From: Manduca sexta
Taxonomy: Eukaryota > Arthropoda > Insecta > Lepidoptera > Sphingidae
Length of the DNA: 64,000 nt
NCBI RefSeq assembly: GCF_014839805.1
Contig: NC_051121.1
Span: forward strand, 2,711,116 to 2,775,115
Direction of reading: 5' to 3'
The notes beneath the pieces are model-generated. The model was given only the letters and a program-made list of their open reading frames with translations. It was not told the origin of the DNA and ran no database searches. This document shows positions 12,159 through 22,002 of the stretch, in pieces. The number at the start of each line of letters is the position of its first letter. The stretch's first letter is position 1. The translations under genes were made by a program, and so were the position numbers.

Positions 12159-12231
12159 GGGGGCGTAGCTCAGATGGTAGAGCGCTCGCTTAGCATGCGA
12201 GAGGTACCGGGATCGATACCCGGCGCCTCCA
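12159..12231 (+). tRNA. tRNA-Ala (anticodon AGC)
   Basis: This 73-nt sequence folds as a standard cloverleaf. The 5' GGGGGCG pairs with the 3' CGCCTCC (one G-T pair), with A as discriminator base. The D arm is GCTC..GAGC, the anticodon stem is CTCGC/GCGAG with loop TTAGCAT (AGC at 12192-12194), and the T arm is CCGGG/CCCGG with loop ATCGATA. Box A (TAGCTCAGATGG) and box B (GGATCGATACC) are intact, no intron is present, and a T-run at about 12235 can end RNA polymerase III transcription. It delivers alanine to GCU/GCC codons. It is not a SINE head: sequence identity to SINEs stops at the tRNA and no SINE body follows. It is probably functional. Confidence 0.97.
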
Positions 12232-12867
12232 ATTATTTTTTATTATTAGTCCTTACTAGATATTATCGTGCGTGACAATCTATTAAAAATAATCGTGCGT
12301 AATCTTTATTTTGTATAACTTTGCCTAAATTATTTATAATAACTATTATACCCAAGGTTAAGGTTTAATAATTACTTATATTAATCAAAATAATAAGAAA
12401 ATAATGCAGCGACTGGAGACCTAAAAAAAGTAAATCCAATTCAAATGAATTATCATAAAAACAAAATTACATTACACACAAATACAACAATTAAGTAAGC
12501 CAAAAGTACTAATTACATGAAAACATCCACTTTAAGCGGTCATAAAATGCCCAGTCACCGTCTAGTATTTCTTAACCGCAACATTTCATGGAGCATAAAA
12601 ACTTGGCACCCACTTCGTAAAAAATGAAATAAGTATAAAATTAAGAATATTGCAAACGCACAAACTCGGTCAACTTGGGGAGCCGTTGCCTATATTAGTG
12701 GCGTATTTTACACGGCGGTAGTTTAATTACATCGTGATTACACCAGAGCCGGGCGTCATAATTTGAGGGCAGTAAGAGAGGTGGTGCAACTTGTTTAGTG
12801 GCGAAAAGCCTCGCTAACAAAGCGTGTCGCAGCTCGAGGAGGCTCCACTCGGCCTTCTCGGTTGCCA

Positions 12868-12880
12868 TGACGTCCTGGTA
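12868..12880 (-). promoter_or_regulatory. TACCAGG-N4-CA motif site 7
   Basis: Minus-strand reading is TACCAGGacgtCA followed by TGGCAAC. It overlaps a TGACGTC string on the plus strand. Confidence 0.5.
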
Positions 12881-13702
12881 CAATAGCGACGACATGATAT
12901 CCTTTTTATAGATAAAACTTTTATAAAACATGTTAAATATAAATAAACTGTATTTTCCAAATCCATCAAAGGGCTATTTGCATCGTGAGGCTATTATTGA
13001 ACATTGTGTTTATTAATAACATAGTAGGTCGAATCATACAAATTCTACAAACTAATTAATAGATGAGGCAAAACAATGCCCAATCATAACGAGCGTACAT
13101 TTTTGTCTGATAGTAAAAACAAAAGGATCGAGAGCCCGTCCTCGGAGGCCAGGGAAAGCGAAATTGAATTTTATCTGGAAAACTAATTTTAATAGCCACA
13201 AAAGCCCTGCGGGCGCATATTTTCTCGAGGACTAGGCCGGGGCGGAAGGGTTAACGTCCCACGCCCTTTACCGACAGCTATTTATCTTTGCGCATACGTT
13301 AAATTGAAATTGGCCAATATATTGACTTATTGAAATAACATTGGCTCCTTGCTTGGTCGTGAAACGTGCTAATAAATTTTGAAACACTAAATAAAACACG
13401 ATATTCCATTTATAATAAAACTACGTTACTACGATATTTTTTAAATTTGATATATTCTCTGATGATTAAAAATGACAGTCAACATACACATTGCACAAGA
13501 CTGGCGAAAAACATACCCATCACAATTTCTCAACAAAAGTTCCACTAACTCATTAAACTCAACTCAAACTGCTTACCGAACAAAATGTTCATTAAAAAAT
13601 CTCTTCTGCTGTCGAAATTAAAACACGAATGAGGGAAAACAGCGAGGACAATCCCCGCAGGCAAACAAGGGACAAAGTAACCCGGCGCGTCGGCTCGAGT
13701 GC

Positions 13703-13715
13703 TACCAGGGCAACA
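13703..13715 (+). promoter_or_regulatory. TACCAGG-N4-CA motif site 8
   Basis: TACCAGGgcaaCA followed by GAGATGAC, within a GC-rich patch. Confidence 0.5.
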
Positions 13716-14428
13716 GAGATGACAAAGAGTCCGCGCACTTGCTACACAGCTCTTGAGTGTCCTTTCAAGCTGCCTCAGTGCCTAGTGCCTACTGCATCCC
13801 GTTTGTAACTCGCGCCACTGTTGTTCCAACAAATGAAATACGCACTTGTACGGGCATTTTGAAAACAATGCTGTGTGAATTTTCACAAAATACATGGGAA
13901 AAGAAATCTTTGTAATTACAGACATTACTAAATTTTGTTTGCCGTTTTCTTTTGAATGGAATAGGATTATATTTTCAACATTCAGTTCTATATACAATTA
14001 AAAATATATAATACAACCTATATTAAACTCTTCGTTACACTCATGAAATATTTTTTTTCTTGCCAGACATTATTCCTCTGACAAATTTAAATAACGCCAT
14101 CTGTCTTACAAAGTTTAAACTAAAGAGTAAGGGACTCTTCAGTTCCAAAAGTTTTAGGTTCATACAAAATTCCCGGCAATTTTCTCAAACAGCGCCACCT
14201 ATGAACAGCGGTAGAAACTAAAAACACCCAACTTTGGCTTGAACGAAATGTTCTTTTGAACCGTTTTCGTATATAAAACGAACTGGCGAAGCAGTTCAAA
14301 TGAAAAATCATAGATGGCGTTGGCACAAAAATATTTTTGTGAGTTTCTTTTAAAAGTAAAATATGGTTTTTACCCGCGTTATCTTACTACCGTTAACTCG
14401 ACGCTCCATCAGTTAATATAGCGTTGAG

Positions 14429-14461
14429 ACTTACCTGGAAACAAAATAAAAATATAATTAG
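14429..14461 (-). promoter_or_regulatory. Candidate recursive splice site A
   Basis: On the minus strand a CTAAT branch-site consensus is followed by a pyrimidine-rich tract (TATTTTTATTTTGTTTC) and then CAG|GTAAGT. The junction lies between 14435 and 14434, about 24 nt from the branch adenosine. An acceptor abutting a full-consensus donor with no exon between them is the ratchet-point arrangement used in recursive splicing of long insect introns. It implies a host gene transcribed right to left. It could also be a chance juxtaposition; the branch site, tract and perfect donor together argue against that. Confidence 0.6.
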
Positions 14462-14691
14462 CACAAGGAAACAAACAAAAATAGTTTCATTTTATTGAAA
14501 AATAACGAACTGGGTAAGAAATATCTTAAATATAGTAAACATACAAAAGTAAAGATATTAGGTAAAATAACATTGAGTTATCTATAATTATCTTATGTAT
14601 GTATGATTTTTATTCTCAGGTTGTGCATCGAAAAATATAGTATTACAATCTCAATAACAATTTTACTTCTTATTTTGCTTCTATCTTCTTA

Positions 14692-14950
14692 TCTTACTAA
14701 TATTATAAATGCGAAAGTGTGTAAAAATGTTTTGATGTATGTATGTTGCTTCGAAATAAACGCAAAAACCATGACCATAGCCCATGTCCTAGGTTAACAC
14801 ATAGGTGACATAATATCTCGATAATGTACTCCCGTGAAAATAATGTATTTTTCATCCCGTTTTTTTTAAATAGATGGCGCGGGCATCGTATTTGGATTTG
14901 GAGATTTTTGTAACCGGAAAAGTTTTTCACGCAGGCGAAGACGCAATTGA
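14692..14950 (+). mobile_element. Small non-autonomous Helitron
   Basis: Starts TCTTACTAATATTATAAATG after a host A and includes GCGAAAGTGTGTAA, CACGCAAAAAC-like and AACACATAGG words. It ends in a degenerate ACGCAGGCGAAGACGC, corresponding to the GCGGGCGAAGCCGCGGGC block near the 3' end of lepidopteran Helitrons. The terminal CTAG is not clear, so the 3' boundary is approximate. No coding capacity. The same 5' start is found on the minus strand at 56869. Confidence 0.65.
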
Positions 14951-16190
14951 TACCGAGCAATGATATATTCACTAAAGCATTTTTATAAGAAGTACATTCG
15001 ATAGTTATTAATGTAAATTAATTGCTTGAAGAGGTACCTATAAAAAAATAAAAAATATACACTATCAAGTCATTCATATAGTATCAAGAAATAAAGTATT
15101 TTTTGAAAATTCGACATCTAAATTTGTCAGTTTTAATTCTGTCCAAAAGATCAATTAATACGTAGGCATTAACCTACACGATATTTATAATACGTAAAAA
15201 TATCTAGAGAAAACATATAAAAATATGTATTCAGGATCCATGTCGATCGTGTCTAATCGTAAATGTTTTTTGTACGAGATTTGAGGTAAGAAATTTGGCA
15301 AAATTTAACTTTTTTGTTCATTAGCCTTCTCAACTATATCTACAAATGTAACAAAAAGCATCAGGGTAAAGATACACAGAAGAGAAGTCATGACCAATTT
15401 AATCTTAATCTAAACGTATTACGGTGGAAAATTAGTTGCTGTTCGCTGCACTGTTCGCGATCCCAACGGAGCTGGAAGCCTTTGAGATGCGCCTTAATTC
15501 TAAACGAGGCCTGGAATTACCTGATTCAACTTACTATATTGAAAATTTATCTTTATATTTAATCACATAGAGCTACTTTTAAGAAATGCTCCGACAAATT
15601 ATTTAACTGCAATGCAATTTAGTCTTTACTAAAAAGACGATAAAATATTTTGCCCTTAATTTTGATTCGAAATCTAAATAGAGAGCGGGTCCTATCCAGC
15701 CACAACACAATGGCCTCAATGGCTGTCATTATTTTGAAATATGATTGAAGGAGTTAAAAGAACGACAATTGTTTGCTCCAAGTTTAATGTGGCTGTCGGA
15801 TGATGTGTGCCGTGTCATTAATTGTTTGGACGTATTTCTCCGCTGTACAATGATGTATGGAGCTTGTGAGCAAATATGAATAACTAGTGATCCTCAGAAA
15901 CATCAGCATTTCTTATTTTTTTTTTATTAACAAACGCGGTATATTTATAAGTATAGTAGGTTGATGATTTATTACCTTGAATGAATGACACTTATATATT
16001 TAATATCATCATTTACCACATGTTTATGTTCGAATCTAATTTACAATATGTTAAACAAACGCATTAATAGGAAGTAAACTGTTTTTAATGCCATTGAATA
16101 CCTTGATCATGATAGAATAGACAAATTCCACATTGAGCCAACGTGAACAGATTCTGGATGGGAGTATTCACTCCCGAGGGGACGGCGGGT
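14951..16190. other. Unique AT-rich non-coding stretch
   Basis: No gene or named repeat is recognised. The open frame at 15314-15562 starts without ATG and has no recognisable domain. Confidence 0.45.
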
Positions 16191-16270
16191 GTAATGAGCG
16201 GCTCGTTAACGTGTACCAGGGCGGCAGCAGTCAGTTAGCGGTGAATGATTAACACGCGACGTGACGCGAG
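16191..16270 (+). promoter_or_regulatory. Duplicated non-coding element, copy 1
   Basis: An 80-bp block aligning without gaps to 17000-17079 at 64 of 80 positions. The shared core runs from GTAATGAG through GTGTACCAGGGCGGCA to ATTAAC and ACGTGACG. It includes motif site 9 and several TAAT or TTAA homeodomain-like words. The differences are dominated by transitions and the spacing is unchanged. No open frame is shared. An enhancer-like or structural role is inferred; it might instead be an old tandem duplication without function. Confidence 0.6.
16214..16226 (+). promoter_or_regulatory. TACCAGG-N4-CA motif site 9
   Basis: TACCAGGgcggCA followed by GCAGTC, at the centre of duplicated element copy 1. 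The first 14 bases are invariant between the two copies. Confidence 0.55.
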
Positions 16271-16451
16271 CCGAACGCCGCGTTTGTCCGACACGAGATT
16301 TTACCTGATGTATTTGAGCTGTATGGCATGAGGAATCATTCAACCACACGTTTAGATTCTGAATTCGTATAATTATTGATGTATATTTGCTGCCATGATT
16401 TAGGCTACACGACATTTCGAAAACAGAATAAATAAAAATTAGAAGTTAAGT

Positions 16452-16650
16452 GCCTAGCTTCTGTGGCGTAGTTATATTGAATGCGCGGTACGACACCGCT
16501 TTAAGGAGCCGTATTCGAATCCCGTGTCGGGCAAAGTGGTATTCAATTTTCTGCTCAGTATCAGTGTCTGAAATCTGTTGCCCGATATAATGAAAAGCAA
16601 TCCCCAATCACATCATGAGATGGAACACAGCGAAATTTGGATATTCTGGT
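16452..16650 (+). mobile_element. tRNA-derived SINE, diverged
   Basis: The head has TGTGGCGTAGTTATATTG..GCGCGGTACG (box A region) and a box B-like TATTCGAATCCC, then TCGGGCAAAGTGGTATT. The body has TCTGCTCAGTATCAGTGTCTG, then GCCCGATAT, TCACATCATGAGATGGAACA and CAGCGAAA. It aligns along its length with the SINE at 30.4 kb but lacks the 3' GCCTACCCC segment and tail, so it is truncated at the 3' end. Confidence 0.8.
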
Positions 16651-16999
16651 ACCGTTGGTTAAACCTTTAGAGATAAAATAGTACTGCATTTTTTTAGAAA
16701 GTAACTGGTTTACAGGTATTGCATAAATCACCACTCTTATATACTCGCGCTACCGAATAAATCATGAGGAGAGCATTCTGGAGAAGCAGTAGGGATTGCA
16801 AGAAGAGGAAAGTTCGTAGAACCTCCAGCATTTCCACAGGCCCTTACGGAAGGCACCAAAGCTGTTGCTTAAACACGTTAGTGTATTCTGCGCTACAGTG
16901 GAACTATTGGCACTTTCTAAATAACAAAAACAGCAGAAACGCCGTATAATTGCCAAAAAAAAAAATCTATCTCGAAAACTTTCAAAGCGAGACAGGCCG
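16651..16999. other. Non-coding spacer between SINE and duplicated element copy 2
   Basis: Two antiparallel open frames of about 61 and 64 codons (16762-16956) have no recognisable domain and overlap almost completely, so at most one could be real. I see no support for either. Confidence 0.4.
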
Positions 17000-17079
17000 T
17001 AATGAGTGGCTCATTATCGTGTACCAGGGCGGCAACGGTTAGTTGGAGGTAAATAATTAACTCTGTACGTGACGAGAAC
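17000..17079 (+). promoter_or_regulatory. Duplicated non-coding element, copy 2
   Basis: Gap-free partner of 16191-16270, in direct orientation 809 bp downstream. The stretch CGTGTACCAGGGCGGCA is unchanged between copies, whereas the surrounding bases show R/R and Y/Y exchanges. It carries motif site 10. Confidence 0.6.
17023..17035 (+). promoter_or_regulatory. TACCAGG-N4-CA motif site 10
   Basis: TACCAGGgcggCA followed by ACGGTT, at the centre of duplicated element copy 2. Confidence 0.55.
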
Positions 17080-17768
17080 AAGACGTCGCGGTCGACCGGC
17101 CCCCCTAACTACAGCTGGTTGATTAATGTTATAAGATTCGGAGTTACTCGATCGATTAAGACTAAAATTGTTGTACTTGAGCTTAAACCATACTCTTTTA
17201 TGTTGATATGGGAATTGTTCCTAGTAACATGTATTGTATGACTTTGGAGCCTTAGAACAGAAGGTGATTACTTCAAAAATTTATTATAATTATTATATAT
17301 TTTTATGCAAATTAATATACATTTATAATACTGTTAATTCGTCCGCATATCGTATAAAAACTGCAAAATAAATTTATTTCTAATTTTTCTTTATTATACT
17401 GATAAGTTCAATTAAAGCACAAGAATTGTGAGAAGAGCTCATTAAAAAAAAATATTATGAATGAAGTGGTATAGCTAGTACGTACTTCAAACAAAGTAAT
17501 GACGAATAAACGATAGCTCAGTAAAGCTAGTAAACGATTCATGTAAATAATATTACAAACAAAAACTAAGCATACAGTCACGTGAATTAGCAAGGTCAAC
17601 GTGCTTAACTGGAAATTACAAAACCAAATCAAATTGAACAAATCCATCCATCACTGTCATCGCACGTAAATAAATAAATAAAATATACATTGCCCGTTTC
17701 CTGCAATAAACACACAAATATTATTTGAAAACGGCCGTGTCATAAAGCAATAACAAACGGTGCCTTGA

Positions 17769-17781
17769 TACCAGGACAAAA
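17769..17781 (+). promoter_or_regulatory. TACCAGG motif site 11 (AA in place of CA)
   Basis: TACCAGGacaaAA followed by GAAACAC. This is the only exact heptamer of 18 that lacks the C of the CA block; otherwise it resembles site 4 (acaaCAGAACAC). Confidence 0.4.
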
Positions 17782-17936
17782 GAAACACTGAGGAAGTGCC
17801 AGATAAATATAAAACGAATCAGAATTCCAGTCGCAACGCTTTTATTTCGCCTCGTAAATACAACATCTCAGCAACGATAAACATTTGCACTGTGATTTTA
17901 TTCATAAGCGTATTTCCGCTGGTTTTTCATAGTTCA

Positions 17937-17949
17937 TGTGTTCCTGGTA
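17937..17949 (-). promoter_or_regulatory. TACCAGG-N4-CA motif site 12
   Basis: Minus-strand reading is TACCAGGaacaCA followed by TGAACTA. It lies 156 bp from site 11 and in opposite orientation, one of the two closest pairs other than sites 16 and 17. Confidence 0.5.
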
Positions 17950-18677
17950 TTTGTAAATATAACAAAAGACAAAAGTGAAATCATGTGAGTTTATTATATT
18001 CTGTCTCAAGATCGTCCTATCGCAGCATTAAAATTAAAATGGCAATTATTGCCATATTTTAAACACATGATTCTGCAAACCTCTTTATTACGGAGCATAT
18101 TTAATCATTAATCTTATATTTGAATCGTAAATACATAATCTACAAGCAGATTGCCTATCCACCCACAAAATCATTACACATCTAAAAATCAATAACACTA
18201 GTTCCCAAAGGACTCGTCGGAATTTACACCAGTACATCCCTTCACTAAACTCACTCAACCCGGAATAAGTTTCGTAAACCAATAGTCAAGTTGGTAAGAT
18301 ACTTCTGGACTTTTCCTCCGATAGCCAATGTTTGTACAATTGCATTGTAGACTGTTTCTTTTGAAAGATGGGTCCACCTTAGTTCTTACTTTCACTATTG
18401 TGGCCAGTGAAAATTAAAGGCCACGCAAACATTCCCTCCTTAATGACCTTGCTTGATGACCAAACATGTTTCTCTCTATACTTTCCATTAGCTGCTCTAT
18501 AACTATTTTTTGAATCAGAAATAAACCTATTAGAACTCAGGTGACTCTTATGTCCATACATACATGTTCACATAATATAGGTATATTCACTACTAGAGGG
18601 CCCGGCTGACATTGACACTACCACTTGACACTATCTTTTAGCTCTGGACAACAGCACCACCTATAGGGTCCAAAACG

Positions 18678-18725
18678 CTCCTATAATAATTATAGAATAT
18701 TCTCCTATAATAATTACATAATATT
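18678..18725. repeat. 24-bp tandem duplication
   Basis: Two adjacent units begin CTCCTATAATAATTA and end TAATATT or GAATATT, differing at two or three positions. Short local duplication in AT-rich DNA. Confidence 0.8.
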
Positions 18726-18884
18726 CAATTATTGAAGCTGGAACTAAGTAAACTCTTATGAAAAAAAATATTGAGACAGGTTGGTGATTTCTAAGATTAG
18801 CGTGCACAAAATTTATTGTCAACCGTTGATTTTTCATGAATACTTTATGATACTAACCTTGTCTTAATAACTAGAAACACACAT

Positions 18885-18955
18885 AAGTCAAGCCGGTCGA
18901 GCCGTTCTCAAGCTCTTGTATACATGTGGGGCAACAGATTTTTATTAATATAGAT
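18885..18955 (+). mobile_element. Probable transposon 3' fragment
   Basis: Contains GTCAAGCCGGTCGAGCCGTT, then CTCAAGCT, and ends in TTATTAATATAGATGA. In my memory such an ending (CCGTTCTCAAG.. with a TATATAGAT terminus) recurs at the 3' ends of interspersed elements in Lepidoptera. The family is not identified. Confidence 0.35.
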
Positions 18956-20388
18956 GAATATTGCAAATATAACTAGCACAGTTTGTCAGACTATAATTAG
19001 AAAGGATAATAACAATCTAAACCGCGGGAACTAGTAAGCGGACTCAAAAAAAATACTATGGCTAATTTATGCCATATTTATAATATTTTTATTCAATTAC
19101 TATTAATTCAGCAACAGCGAACTGACGAAGCCGCAAGCAAAAGTAAGTATATAAGTTATAAAAAATTAAACGCATAGGCGGCCGACGCATGAGCGTGGGC
19201 GGCATGTCATTTTACACTAGTTAATACTATACTTTACGGAATACTGATGAGACGCGAACGTGTATTGTCTCAAGGAGTGCGTTAACGTCTCAGACAGTGG
19301 AATTTTTAACTGCAAGGCGGTCTTGTAGAGGCAGGTCATCTGTATATTTGCGCTAGGCTTTGGGGTTCGGCTTGCGCTGGACGCGGCGGCTCGTAAGCTA
19401 AATACACCAGGGCTTTACTGAGACGTGGGAGCATCTTACATGTTTATTTGTATATAGTAGGTACGGGTAGTAAAGAAACATATTTTAGTGCCGCATACGG
19501 TGTCGTTCCACATAGAAACAGTTTTATTTAAAGGACGTAGCAGTCAGTGTAATTACTGGGCATTATAAAACTCACAATATGCAATGTCTCAAAGTGATAT
19601 GCGTAACGCAGTGCCGTGCAGTTTTATGACTAAATTCACAGTAGTGTTGCTATAAGCAGCCGTGATAGTTACCATCTCTAAGTCTACATTACAACTTTTT
19701 ATGGGCCACTATATCACAATGGACAAGACACTAAGAATATAATCACGTAACACCGATATTCTTCACATTACCGTGTTTATAGAGCGTTCGTCCCGGGTGC
19801 CGATAGTGCTGGGCACTCATCCCGGCCCCCGGGCTCCGGGCCCCGGGACCCGGCGCGAGCTAAACTAAATTATTTATGAACGCGACCCGCGCGCGACCGC
19901 TCACCTCGCAGGATAAATTCTCGCAACATTTTCCCCTCTAACAACATTTATTGTGCGCTCCTAAACACTATGCGAGAAAAGCAGCTTTCACGATAAAGGC
20001 TATGAATACATTTGGTTAATATTTGCTTTTTGTGTCGATAAGTATCGCCATTTACAATACAAAGTTTATTATAGATTGTTCGAGTTTTTTCCTACAGATA
20101 TTAATATTGATTATGCCCTATAAATGACTTTCAAGGAACCTAGCCAAATTTAGACAACGGCAGTCAACCTCAATGGAGGTCAGCTACTAGGCCTACTGAT
20201 GCAGGAGATATTACAGTGCATAAGTGTATACGCAATACACAAGTGCACTCTCTGTTGCTTCACTCTCATAGTCCGATGAGACTGCAATGCGACATGACCG
20301 GAGAGAAATCAGGCGCAGGACCAACGGGTGCCGGTGCTTTCAAAGCCCAAGGGTATCACGCTGTCAACTTCTTGACTCCGAGCTCATC

Positions 20389-20570
20389 ATCATCATTATA
20401 ATCATCAGGCCGTTTGCAGTCCACAGCTGGACATAGTCCTCTTCGAGACTACATGTGCCACTACTGTCACAATCATTTTTTGCCCCGACCCGGGATTCGA
20501 ACACAGGACTTCAGCACGGCAGTCGTACTCGAACTGTGCAGGCGTTATAACTACGCCACCGAGACAGTTA
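20389..20570 (-). mobile_element. SINE with tRNA-like head and RTE-derived tail
   Basis: On the minus strand, a tRNA-like head (CTCGGTGGCGTAGTTATAAC; box B GTTCGAATCCCGGG at about 20490-20503) is followed by a short unique segment. Then comes GAGGACTATGTCCAGCTGTG, readable as EDYVQLWTANG, and an ATGATG-type repeat. The tail therefore derives from the end of RTE ORF2, a way in which SINEs recruit LINE machinery. The head lies directly against a plus-strand SINE body starting at 20571, so the two are head to head. Confidence 0.7.
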
Positions 20571-20750
20571 TACTATTGCTCTGAGGAACCAGATTCAAAT
20601 CCTAGTTCGGGCATCATATTGGGTTTTTGTGCTCAGTATTATCTGGACTGTGTGTCCGATATGGCGATAGATTCGGCTCCTGTCACTGGTTGCATTTCTA
20701 CCTACCCCTCCGGGGATAAAGGTGTGATGTGTGTTGATTTAGATATGCCG
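20571..20750 (+). mobile_element. tRNA-derived SINE, head truncated
   Basis: Starts inside the tRNA-like part (CTCTGAGGAACCAGATTCAA, a decayed box B). It continues through TCGGGCATCATATTGGGTTT, GTGCTCAGTATTATCTGGA, GTCCGATATGGCGATAG and CTACCCCTCCGGGGATAAAG to a short GTGTGTTG tail. It is the same family as 30402-30663, with about 35 bp of central body deleted. Confidence 0.8.
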
Positions 20751-21236
20751 TACTGCTGGATAAAAGCAAATTTAATTACTGTGTTTAGGGCATACCCTAC
20801 CAAGCTCGGCGGTACTTAATTATCTATGACAAATCACCTAGATTCTCTCGAGGTTTCAAATCAAGGAATAATGTTGCGGTGTTCTTTCTTATCTTTCCGT
20901 CGACCGTTGATGATAGCCATTTTGGTCGCGATACAAGTTAATTTTTTTACTATATGAATAATAAATGTGTACAATATAGAAAACACTCTGTATAATTTTA
21001 AGCAACGCAACGCATCGCGAGCGAGTAACAACACGTGACGGGAGAAGACTGCGTTGCTATTCACTAAATCATAAGCCGCTAGGGTTCATAGACCAATTAC
21101 CTTAGTTACGTTAATAAATAAACTTAGTTAAGATTTTTAATAAAAACAATCGTTTACTGTTTACCCTTAGGCAATAGGCATTATGTTATCTCGGAACTAA
21201 TTGTCAATATATAAATATCGAGTTATTTATGCGCAT
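20751..21236. other. Short unique spacer
   Basis: AT-rich; no gene or repeat recognised. The minus-strand open frame at 20861-21064 has no recognisable domain. Confidence 0.4.
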
Positions 21237-21284
21237 TGAGCCGGCGATAGCCTAGTCGGGTATTTAACGGACTGCCGAGACGAA
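21237..21284 (+). mobile_element. Interrupted SINE, 5' part
   Basis: Contains GAGCCGGCGATAGCCTAGTC, then GGACTGCCGAGACGAA. This is the head of a widespread lepidopteran SINE whose continuation (GAGACGAATGTCCGC...) lies at 26709. The final GAGACGAA is the left copy of an 8-bp target duplication created when a hAT element inserted. Confidence 0.8.
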
Positions 21285-21439
21285 CAGTGGCGAAGCGTCC
21301 ATACAAGCCGATTCCTACCGGGTTACCTTTTGTAAATTAATTAAAAATAATAAAAGAAAAACATAACAATATAACTAGAATAAAAATAGTATATTCAAAC
21401 AAGTCATCTTATATTTATTTAATTAAATTCAAAAAAATC
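21285..21439 (+). mobile_element. Non-autonomous hAT element, 5' part
   Basis: Starts CAGTGGCGAAG, matching the inverted CTTCGCCACTG at 26698-26708. Both ends are flanked by GAGACGAA, an 8-bp target duplication diagnostic of hAT-type transposition. The first 37 bp closely match the complete element at 42902-43060 (CAGTGGCGAAGCGTCCATAC). Its interior is interrupted by the LINE; the inner boundary near 21439 is approximate. Confidence 0.85.
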
Positions 21440-22002
21440 ATTCAGTCAATATTCGTTCCGAAAATACGCGCTCTCGAATAAATTAGCGAATTAAATAAGA
21501 ATAATTAGTGTTTAAGAATAAAAATAGTTGTATTCGAAAAACCAAAGTGCAAAACTTACGTGTAAGTGTTATCCAAAGTCACCGATTGATAATATCGAAG
21601 AAATCGAAGGCATAAACAGTGGACTAACATTTTTGGTAAACAGTGCAATTTTGGACTAAAAGTGCAAAAACATAATTGTAGGTGTATACAATAAACTTAT
21701 AAATATAAAAAAATAAATAATAATAACTAAAAAATAACTAACTGTGGCTCACGTAATAATACTCTAAACCTATATATTATCATACTCTTTGCTCTAAAGT
21801 AAAAATATTTTCGATGTAAACAATCATTCACCAAAACTAGCAAAAAAATTCAACTCATTGGTCTCCACAGATCACATTAATTAAAATTTACTGCAATAGT
21901 TTTAATAGATAATACTCACTGACGCCATCTACACCTTTTACGAGCTTAATCAATAACGTTGCTGTAGTCGTGAATAATTTACTTTCACCCACTTCCTACA
22001 AG

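Larger units (their letters stand above)
12232..14428. other. Unique non-coding stretch
   Basis: Mostly AT-rich. GC-richer patches lie at 12720-12860, 13130-13270 and 13670-13760. Motif sites 7 and 8 lie at the first and last of these. A 68-codon minus-strand open frame at 14120-14326 is not recognised. No gene is supported. Confidence 0.45.
17080..20388. other. Mostly unique non-coding stretch
   Basis: AT-rich, with GC-richer patches near 17070-17110, 19160-19430 and 19790-19860; the last is a string of CCCGGG-type self-complementary blocks. It contains a 24-bp tandem duplication at 18678-18725, motif sites 11 and 12, and a probable transposon 3' fragment at 18885-18955. No gene is recognised. 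Confidence 0.45.

Noticed and set aside
16214..16226. TACCAGGGCGGCA as a CTCF site
   Set aside because: ACCAGG fits the CTCF core, but the invariant CA after four free bases and the varied N4 do not. I therefore treat it as a different motif.
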